This document shows, one piece after another, positions 57,489 to 64,000 of a stretch of DNA of 64,000 nt. Origin of the DNA: Alkanindiges illinoisensis. GTDB taxonomy: Bacteria; Pseudomonadota; Gammaproteobacteria; Pseudomonadales; Moraxellaceae. A model generated the notes under the pieces. That model ran no database searches and was not told where the DNA came from. It worked only from the letters and a program-made list of their open reading frames with translations. The stretch is taken from positions 1 through 64,000 of the forward strand of contig NZ_SNTY01000005.1 in assembly GCF_004377485.1 (NCBI RefSeq). Direction: 5' to 3'. Within the stretch, counting starts at the first letter, position 1. Every line of letters starts with the position of its first letter. A program made the translations under genes and the position numbers.

Positions 57489-58523
57489 ATGAGACAAACC
57501 TTTTTAGCCGTATTGTCTTTATGCGCTATAGCGGTCTTACTGACTGGCTGTAGCGGAGACATTGTCATCTTTAACTCAAAGGGACAAATCGGAATTGAGC
57601 AGCGCGACCTAATCATCATTTCTTTTGTCTTGATGTTACTGGTTGTGATTCCTGCCATTTTCATGACGTTTTACTTTGGCTGGAAATATCGCCAGGGTAA
57701 TGGTTCCGCCGAGTATTTACCAAAATGGGCACACTCCACCAAGATTGAAATCGTGGTTTGGGGCGTACCTATTTTAATCATCTGTGCGCTTGCCTATTTA
57801 GCAGGTACAAGATCATTTAGCCTTGATCCATACAAACCAATCACTGCTGAGAAAGTTGCCCAGTCGGTTCAAAATAACCCAGATCAGGCAATTGCAAATC
57901 AGGCGAAAAAACAGCCTGTTACCATTCAGGTGATTGCAGAGCAATGGAAGTGGGTGTTCATTTATCCGGAACAGAACATTGCGACTGTCAATGAGATTGT
58001 TTTACCGGTAAATACCCCCATTAATTTCCGTATTACCTCCAATTCTGTAATGAACTCGTTCTTTATCCCGCAACTGGGTGGACAGGTCTATGCAATGGCA
58101 GGTATGCAAACCCAGCTTCACCTGATTGCTGATGAATTAAGTGATCGTGATGGTAAGCCTGGCATTGGTCCGGATGATGGTTATCGTGGTATATCGGCCA
58201 ACTACAGTGGCTACGGTTTCTCCAATATGCGCTTTAGAGCTCATTCTGTAACTGATGCAGAGTTCAATGCCTGGGTTAATCAGGTCAAAACCTCGCCACA
58301 AACACTGGATATGGCCAAGCTTCGTGCTTTAAGAGACGACCCGAAAAATCGTCAGCCTCATCCGCATCCAGTTGAACACTTCTCTTCTGTAGAGCCTAAC
58401 CTATTTAAAATCGTTATAGATCAGTATATGGCCGCACAGCACAGTCATACAGCATCTAAAGCAAACCATGCAAATGGTCATGCTGCTGGTGAAGGCAGTC
58501 ATACTGCTGTTGTAGAGGAATAA
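57489..58523 (+). CDS. cyoA: Cytochrome bo3 ubiquinol oxidase subunit II
   Basis: A 344-residue lipoprotein (lipobox LLTGC, Cys21) with two membrane helices and a periplasmic cupredoxin domain (about 135-270). It lacks the CuA ligands of cytochrome c oxidases, as expected for a quinol oxidase (NSVMNSFFIPQLGGQVYAMAGM). The last 30 residues are His/Ala-rich. First gene of cyoABCDE; GAGG precedes the ATG. Confidence 0.96.
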   Translation: MRQTFLAVLSLCAIAVLLTGCSGDIVIFNSKGQIGIEQRDLIIISFVLMLLVVIPAIFMTFYFGWKYRQGNGSAEYLPKWAHSTKIEIVVWGVPILIICALAYLAGTRSFSLDPYKPITAEKVAQSVQNNPDQAIANQAKKQPVTIQVIAEQWKWVFIYPEQNIATVNEIVLPVNTPINFRITSNSVMNSFFIPQLGGQVYAMAGMQTQLHLIADELSDRDGKPGIGPDDGYRGISANYSGYGFSNMRFRAHSVTDAEFNAWVNQVKTSPQTLDMAKLRALRDDPKNRQPHPHPVEHFSSVEPNLFKIVIDQYMAAQHSHTASKANHANGHAAGEGSHTAVVEE

Positions 58524-58526
58524 AAC

Positions 58527-60512
58527 ATGTTGTTAGGAAGGTTAAATGTAGATGCAATACCTTACGATCCTATCGTACAGGTTACAGTTGCCGGGATGAT
58601 ACTTGGCGGGCTATTGCTGCTCGCGGCCATTACCTACTTTAAGAAGTGGAAGTATCTCTGGACCGAATGGTTTACCACGGTAGACCATAAAAAAATTGGT
58701 ATCATGTACGTCATCGTTTCGATGGTGATGTTATTGCGCGGTTTTTCCGATGCCATCATGATGCGCCTACAGCAGGTACTTGCCACCAATGGTGCCGAAG
58801 GTTACCTGCATCCAGAGCACTACGACCAGATTTTTACTGCCCACGGCGTGATCATGATTTTCTTCGTGGCCATGGGTCTGGTAGTTGGCCTCATGAACAT
58901 CGTGGTGCCTTTGCAAATTGGTGCACGTGACGTGGCATTCCCGTTGTTAAACTCTGTCAGCTTCTGGCTATTTGCAGTCAGTGCGGCACTGGTGATGATG
59001 TCACTGGTACTGGGTGAGTTTGCAGCAACTGGCTGGCTGGCCTATCCTCCGCTTTCGGGCATTGAGTACAGTCCGGGTGTAGGCGTTGACTACTATATCT
59101 GGTCGTTACAGATCTCCGGTCTGGGTACCCTGCTGACTGGTGTGAACTTCTTCGTAACCATCATTAAAATGCGTGCCCCTGGCATGACTTTGATGAAAAT
59201 GCCGATTTTCACCTGGACTGTACTGGTTACTGTAATCCTGATTATTGCCGTGTTCCCGATTTTAACCGGTACTCTGGCAATGCTAACCGTTGACCGCTTG
59301 TTTGGTATGCACTTCTTTACCAATGAAGCTGGCGGTAGCCCAATGCTTTATGTCAACCTGATCTGGACCTGGGGCCATCCTGAAGTATACATTCTGGTAT
59401 TGCCTGCGTTTGGTGCGTTCTCAGAAATCGTTGCAACATTCAGCCGCAAATATCTGTTTGGTTATAACACCATGGTCTACGCAACTGTAGCCATTGGTTT
59501 ACTGTCCTATGTAGTTTGGGTTCACCACTTCTTTACCATGGGTGCTGGTGCCAACGTTAACGCGTTCTTCGGTATCATGACCATGGTTATTGCAATTCCA
59601 ACTGGTGTGAAGATTTTCAGCTGGTTGTTCACCATGTATAAAGGCCGTATCCGTTTTACCACGCCAATGCTGTGGACAATGGGCTTTTTGGTAACCTTCT
59701 CTATTGGTGGTATGACTGGTGTTCTGCTTGCAATTCCACCAGCAGACTTTGTCGTACACAACTCCCTATTCCTGATTGCTCACTTCCACAACGTAATTAT
59801 CGGTGGTGTGGTATTCGGTATGTTTGCTGCCCTGACCTACTGGTTCCCAAAAATGTTTGGTTTCACACTAAACGAATACTGGGGCCGTCTGTCATTCTGG
59901 TTCTGGGTCATTGGTTTCTATCTGGCATTCATGCCGTTGTATGTGCTGGGCTTTATGGGTATGACCCGTCGCCTGAACACCTATGACAATCCTGACTGGG
60001 AACCGTACCTGTATGTTGCTTTTGTCGGTGCCGTATTTGTAGCTATTGGTATTCTGTGCCAGTTAATCCAGATTGCAGTCAGCTTCCGTGATCGCAAGAA
60101 AAATGTGGACCTGACAGGCGACGTTTGGGATGGCCGCACACTAGAATGGAGTACGACTTCTCCTGCACCATTTTACAATTTTGCCCATATTCCATACGCT
60201 GGTGAAATTGATTCTTTCTGGGTGGACAAAGAAAAAGGCGTTGCCTATCAGCGTCCTGCCAAGTATGAAGACATCCACATGCCGACAAACCGTGCTGCTG
60301 GTGTTCTGATTGGTGGCCTGCTGTTTGTATTTGGCTTTGCCATGACCTGGTATATCTGGTGGCTTGCAATTGCTTCACTGGTTGGTTCAATTATCGTGTT
60401 CATTGCAAGTTCATTTACCAAGAAAGTGGACTACTATGTACCCGCTGCTGAAGTTGAGCGTATTGAGAATGAGCGCTTTCATAAACTTGAGCAGTTTCAA
60501 AAGCAGGGCTAA
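58527..60512 (+). CDS. cyoB: Cytochrome bo3 ubiquinol oxidase subunit I
   Basis: A 661-residue heme-copper oxidase subunit with about 15 helices. The heme and CuB ligand region is visible: [11 protein letters not shown] (heme b His), [17 protein letters not shown] (CuB His and cross-linked Tyr), [10 protein letters not shown] (CuB His pair) and [10 protein letters not shown] (heme o3 and b). It carries the O2 reduction site and proton channels. Start 3 bp after the cyoA stop. Confidence 0.98.
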   Translation: MLLGRLNVDAIPYDPIVQVTVAGMILGGLLLLAAITYFKKWKYLWTEWFTTVDHKKIGIMYVIVSMVMLLRGFSDAIMMRLQQVLATNGAEGYLHPEHYDQIFTAHGVIMIFFVAMGLVVGLMNIVVPLQIGARDVAFPLLNSVSFWLFAVSAALVMMSLVLGEFAATGWLAYPPLSGIEYSPGVGVDYYIWSLQISGLGTLLTGVNFFVTIIKMRAPGMTLMKMPIFTWTVLVTVILIIAVFPILTGTLAMLTVDRLFGMHFFTNEAGGSPMLYVNLIWTWGHPEVYILVLPAFGAFSEIVATFSRKYLFGYNTMVYATVAIGLLSYVVWVHHFFTMGAGANVNAFFGIMTMVIAIPTGVKIFSWLFTMYKGRIRFTTPMLWTMGFLVTFSIGGMTGVLLAIPPADFVVHNSLFLIAHFHNVIIGGVVFGMFAALTYWFPKMFGFTLNEYWGRLSFWFWVIGFYLAFMPLYVLGFMGMTRRLNTYDNPDWEPYLYVAFVGAVFVAIGILCQLIQIAVSFRDRKKNVDLTGDVWDGRTLEWSTTSPAPFYNFAHIPYAGEIDSFWVDKEKGVAYQRPAKYEDIHMPTNRAAGVLIGGLLFVFGFAMTWYIWWLAIASLVGSIIVFIASSFTKKVDYYVPAAEVERIENERFHKLEQFQKQG

Positions 60513-60515
60513 GAC

Positions 60516-61133
60516 ATGTCTGAAGTAATTCATCATCACGACGAGCACGGTCACGATCATCACCACCATGATGATACCGACATGACTGTGTTCGGTTTCT
60601 GGACCTATATCATGAGTGACTTGATCTTGTTCTCAAGTCTCTTCGTGGCATATGGTGTGTTACATAATCACTTTGCAAATGGGCCGACCTCTCAGGAAGT
60701 TTTTGGTGAATCCTTAAGCTTTGTGATGGTTGAAACCTTTTTGCTGCTGGTAAGTAGTTTTACCTTTGGTATGGCTGTTCTGGCCCGTTACAAGGAAAAA
60801 GCAGGTCAGGTTCTAGGCTGGCTGGCAGTTACCTTTGTTCTGGGTGCAGGCTTTATCGGCATGGAAGTCTATGAGTTCCATCACCTGATTTCCATCGGTC
60901 ATGGTCCCAATGTTAGTGCTTTCCTGAGCTCTTATTTTAGTCTGGTGGGTACACATGGTCTGCACGTGACCGCTGGCCTGATCTGGATGATCGTTCTAAT
61001 GTTCCAGATTGCCAAAAATGGGCTTACCCTGCCAAATACCCGCCGTCTGGCTTGCTTAAGCCTGTTCTGGCACTTCCTGGACATTGTCTGGATTTGCGTA
61101 TTTAGTGTGGTTTATTTGTTGGGAGCAATATAA
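60516..61133 (+). CDS. cyoC: Cytochrome bo3 ubiquinol oxidase subunit III
   Basis: A 205-residue subunit with five helices behind a His/Asp-rich N-terminal head ([16 protein letters not shown]) that could bind metal. Subunit III marks include [18 protein letters not shown] and [14 protein letters not shown]. Overlaps cyoD by one base (TAATG). Confidence 0.97.
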   Translation: MSEVIHHHDEHGHDHHHHDDTDMTVFGFWTYIMSDLILFSSLFVAYGVLHNHFANGPTSQEVFGESLSFVMVETFLLLVSSFTFGMAVLARYKEKAGQVLGWLAVTFVLGAGFIGMEVYEFHHLISIGHGPNVSAFLSSYFSLVGTHGLHVTAGLIWMIVLMFQIAKNGLTLPNTRRLACLSLFWHFLDIVWICVFSVVYLLGAI

Positions 61134-61480
61134 TGGGTCATCACGCACATACCGATGCCGCTGGTGCTAGCCACGGCAGCACCAAGCAGTATGTTATTGG
61201 TTTGATTATCTCCATTGTTCTGACTATTATTCCGTTCTGGATGGTAATGCAGAATGTGGAACAGCCTGGTAGTTTTGAACGTGGCCCGCTGGTATGGACC
61301 ATTGTTGTTACTGCCATTGCACAGGTGCTGGTACAGTTGGTGTTCTTCCTGCATTTGAACTCATCTTCAGAGCAGCGCTGGAACCTGATTGCATTTGTTT
61401 ATACTGTTCTGACAATTGCAATCCTGATCATTGGCTCAATCTGGGTCATGGATTACCTGCACTATTTCATGATGTCATGA
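61133..61480 (+). CDS. cyoD: Cytochrome bo3 ubiquinol oxidase subunit IV
   Basis: A 115-residue protein with three helices (YVIGLIISIVLTIIPFWMV, VVTAIAQVLVQLVFFLHL and a C-terminal helix ending HYFMMS), matching CyoD. It aids assembly of the CuB site. Confidence 0.96.
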   Translation: MGHHAHTDAAGASHGSTKQYVIGLIISIVLTIIPFWMVMQNVEQPGSFERGPLVWTIVVTAIAQVLVQLVFFLHLNSSSEQRWNLIAFVYTVLTIAILIIGSIWVMDYLHYFMMS

Positions 61481-61492
61481 TTGGCTTGATTA

Positions 61493-62377
61493 ATGATTAA
61501 GAAGTTTATTTACTTAACCAAGCCTGGAATTATTTTTGGTAATTTCATTTCGGTCATGGGGGGCTTTTTTCTAGCCTCCCAAGGCAACATCGATTTATGG
61601 CTTCTACTGGTTACTTTGCTTGGAACCTCACTCGTTGTTGCTTCTGGTTGTGTAGTAAACAATATCATTGATCAGGATATTGACGTCAAAATGGAGCGAA
61701 CCCGAAACCGTGCACTTGTAAAAAAGTCGGTTTCAAATACTGCGGCATTTATTTATGCCGCAGTACTGGGAATTTTCGGGTTTGCTCTGCTTTATTTCTT
61801 TACTAACTTACTGGCAGTTGCATTTGCTGCCTTTGGTTTTTTTGTCTACGTTGTTCTATATAGCCTTTATCTAAAGCGCCATTCCATTCATCAGACACTG
61901 GTCGGTAGCCTTTCAGGTGCCTGTCCTCCAGTTATTGGTTATTGTGCAGTTGCCAACCAGTTTGATGCTGGTGCACTTATTCTGTTTATTCTATTTTGTA
62001 TCTGGCAAATGCCACATTCTTTTGGTATCGCAATCTTTCGCTTAAATGATTATATATCTGCCCGTATCCCGGTATTACCCGCCAAAAAAGGCATTTATAT
62101 TACCAAGCTGCAATCAGCCGTTTATGTCTTATTGTTTACATTAACAGGCAGCCTTCTCTACGTGTTTCATTATGTGGGCTTGATTTATCTGGTGGTATTT
62201 GCTGGCTTGTGTGGTTATTGGTTATATCTGGCTGTAAGTGGTTTTAAAGCCATTGATGACCGTGTTTGGGCTCGTCGTTTCTTTTTATTTTCAGTTATCC
62301 TGATTACTGTTTTTAGTGTGCTGATTTCTGTTGATTATGAGCCACAGCCCAGTTACGGTTTTATGGTTACCCTTTAG
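61493..62377 (+). CDS. cyoE: Protoheme IX farnesyltransferase (heme O synthase)
   Basis: A 294-residue UbiA-superfamily prenyltransferase with about nine helices. It has the allylic-diphosphate motif NNIIDQDIDVKMERTRNR (about residues 55-72) and the second conserved loop YSLYLKRHSIHQTLVGSLSGACPP. It makes heme O for CyoB. Confidence 0.97.
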   Translation: MIKKFIYLTKPGIIFGNFISVMGGFFLASQGNIDLWLLLVTLLGTSLVVASGCVVNNIIDQDIDVKMERTRNRALVKKSVSNTAAFIYAAVLGIFGFALLYFFTNLLAVAFAAFGFFVYVVLYSLYLKRHSIHQTLVGSLSGACPPVIGYCAVANQFDAGALILFILFCIWQMPHSFGIAIFRLNDYISARIPVLPAKKGIYITKLQSAVYVLLFTLTGSLLYVFHYVGLIYLVVFAGLCGYWLYLAVSGFKAIDDRVWARRFFLFSVILITVFSVLISVDYEPQPSYGFMVTL

Positions 62378-62434
62378 CCTGGCTAGCAAAAATTTCTCTA
62401 TATCAACTATTTTTATTAAAGCAATAGTGCCTAT

Positions 62435-62456
62435 GCTTAGGTAAAAAAACCTAAGC
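62435..62456 (+). terminator. Stem-loop after cyoE
   Basis: GCTTAGGT/ACCTAAGC stem with a six-A loop, 58 bases after the cyo stop, with no T-run. Weak terminator or processing site. The remaining gap 62378-62703 (326 bp) shows no other gene; a 68-codon minus-strand frame there looks spurious. Confidence 0.45.
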
Positions 62457-62703
62457 CAAAAATTAGAATCAACTTAAAACAGCCATTGTTGCTTTTGTTA
62501 TTTTGCATTAGCCTTTTTTATGTGTACTCTGTAGTCTTTTATCCTCAGCGGACTGTGAAAAATTTGCCTGTGGTTTATTGCTGAATTTATTTTTATTCGT
62601 TTAACCCTCACATCTTTAGCGATTATATAATCTGCTTCATCCCATAAATCGTTAATTTCACTATTCGCTTTTAAGACCATTTTAAAACAACAAGAGATTA
62701 CCA

Positions 62704-64000
62704 ATGACGCTATCTATTTTTTATCGTTTCTGCTGTCACACTGTATTGATGCTGGGTCTAGGCATATTGGGGTTAACCAAAACCTATGCTAGCTCTGATA
62801 ATTACTGCTTACTAAGCTGGTCTGCACAAATGAAGGTTTACGATAGTTGTAGCAATTTACCTATATTTAGTCCGGCTAATGACAGTGAAACCAATATGCG
62901 TTTGCTGCTGGCAGATATGCAACTGGCAAAAATCAGAACACCTCAGTCTTTACCTAGCTGGACAGAAGAATATGGCCCTGTGCCATTTGCTCTTAATGAA
63001 CTCAAAGAAGCAATTAGTAATGCTGTCCCCTCCCAACGCCAAAAGCCTTTAAAACCCGAGCCCTATGATTCAAGCTGGATCAAAGTGAATGAAGAGCGCT
63101 GCCAAAGCAAGGATACAGGCCAGCATAGCTTTATTCATCAGGTCAATCGTGACCCCGCTTTAAAACCTGCTGAAAAACAGTTTTTAATTAAACAGCGACA
63201 GGCAATCAATCCCCAGTGCGACAAGGCGCTAACCTTTACTAAGGTACAGCCAGAATGGAATGCGCTGGTGCGTCAGTATGTTTCTTATATTAATGGCACT
63301 ATTGCCTTTTATAATGGGGATCATCAGCCAGCACAAAAGATTTATGGCGCGCTTACGACCGTTGCTACACCGTGGATTGCAGAAACAGCTACTTACATGC
63401 AAACCCGGACTGCTGTAGAAGACGCTTACAATACCGGGCTAGATGAATATGGTTCAGTCTCCTCTGCCAAGATCGATAAATCAGCGCTGACCAAAGCCTT
63501 TGATGCAATTGCCCAGTATTTTAAAAGTTATCCTAAAGGTCAGTATAGCGCTTCGGCACGGGGCTTATTACGCAGACTATACTGGCTGGGTGGCCAGCAG
63601 CGTCAGTTAATTGACGAGTTTTCATGGCAATTTGATCATCCTCAAAGCTCGCAATTTAACCTGGAAATGCTGTATGTTCCTGAAGAAATCCACCAGCGTA
63701 TTTTTGAAAATCACCTGTTTAATCCAGCCAACTTTAAGGATCCGTTCTTTTTAACTACTTATGATTTAATGTACATGCGTGAAGACAACTCAGACAAATA
63801 CAAACCGCTTAGTTGGCGCGAGCTTCAGGCACAACAGGATTACTTTAAGACCCAGCCGGAACTGTATCGTTATTTACAGGCGGCTCATCTGGTATTTGTG
63901 CAAAACAAACCACAACAGGCATTAGAATATTTACCCAAAGGCAATCCGCCAGAGCGCTTGAGTTACCTACAGCTTAGCCAGTTTATTTTAAAGGGACGTA
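62704..64000 (+). CDS. Secreted protein of unknown function, 3' end outside the window
   Basis: ATG at 62704 opens a frame uninterrupted to the window end (432 codons). The N-terminus has a signal peptide (TVLMLGLGILGLTKTYA, then SSDNYC). The mature part is soluble, helical and Gln/Lys-rich, with repeated tetratricopeptide-like helix pairs (for example NGTIAFYNGDHQPAQKIYGAL and AAHLVFVQNKPQQALEYLP) and a few cysteines near the N-terminus. I do not recognise the family; a periplasmic TPR-type scaffold is a guess. The GAGAT just upstream is a weak ribosome site. Confidence 0.75.
   Translation, partial: MTLSIFYRFCCHTVLMLGLGILGLTKTYASSDNYCLLSWSAQMKVYDSCSNLPIFSPANDSETNMRLLLADMQLAKIRTPQSLPSWTEEYGPVPFALNELKEAISNAVPSQRQKPLKPEPYDSSWIKVNEERCQSKDTGQHSFIHQVNRDPALKPAEKQFLIKQRQAINPQCDKALTFTKVQPEWNALVRQYVSYINGTIAFYNGDHQPAQKIYGALTTVATPWIAETATYMQTRTAVEDAYNTGLDEYGSVSSAKIDKSALTKAFDAIAQYFKSYPKGQYSASARGLLRRLYWLGGQQRQLIDEFSWQFDHPQSSQFNLEMLYVPEEIHQRIFENHLFNPANFKDPFFLTTYDLMYMREDNSDKYKPLSWRELQAQQDYFKTQPELYRYLQAAHLVFVQNKPQQALEYLPKGNPPERLSYLQLSQFILKGR

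Noticed and set aside
62498-62704. 68-codon minus-strand frame upstream of the last gene
   Set aside because: Low-complexity AT-rich sequence with no family resemblance; it overlaps the likely promoter of the secreted-protein gene.

Overview
The window reads as a chromosomal segment of a gammaproteobacterium of the Moraxellaceae, closest in character to Acinetobacter or Alkanindiges. The evidence is moderate-to-low GC, a FimX-type protein beside a PilZ-like partner, an nas/nir/mod/moa cluster of Acinetobacter type, the nudJ-mnmA-hflD-purB order, and a small secreted protein resembling a Moraxellaceae-restricted family. The genus is inferred from remembered protein similarity, not from a search. 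I saw no tRNA, rRNA, CRISPR array or prophage.

Region by region. Positions 1-2050 are decayed: the end of an IS5-type insertion sequence lies inside the carbon-starvation gene cstA, and a stop-ridden remnant of epmB follows. At 2050-5951 is a PilZ-like/FimX pair, probably acting on type IV pili through cyclic di-GMP. Positions 6040-15617 hold mostly housekeeping and stress genes: rpmE, the ampG-gloA-yfeH operon, a Lon-type protease, an SMR exporter, a diguanylate cyclase, a heme-oxygenase-fold diiron protein and grxD. Positions 15809-21052 carry argD, a LysR regulator, an NlpD-like lipoprotein, a small secreted protein and a D-Ala-D-Ala carboxypeptidase. Positions 21178-28248 are a conserved block, nudJ-mnmA-hflD-purB followed by a DUF2238 membrane protein, roxA and a gene of unknown function. 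Positions 28337-35990 hold an esterase, a membrane-anchored GltS-like oxidoreductase, the divergent ppsR/ppsA pair and an RDD protein.

Positions 36246-57017 form a nitrate-assimilation island with its cofactor supply. NasT and NasS sense nitrate, ModABC imports molybdate and a short ModE-like protein may regulate it. A NarK-type porter, NirB, a NirD-flavoprotein fusion and NasA take nitrate to ammonium. MobA, MoaA, MoaD, MoaE, a MoaC-MoaB fusion and MoeA build the molybdenum cofactor that NasA needs. The narK-nirB promoter region shows layered control: an NtrC-like inverted repeat, a sigma-54 -24/-12 element with correct spacing, and a leader RNA with two hairpins whose six-base loops carry A at position 1 and G at position 4, the signature of an ANTAR (NasT) target.

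Positions 57489-62377 are the cytochrome bo3 quinol oxidase operon cyoABCDE, with a perfect 19-base palindrome upstream. The window ends inside a secreted protein of unknown function. Simple repeats and probable mobile fragments lie at 29618-29735, 41416-41540 and 47969-48060.
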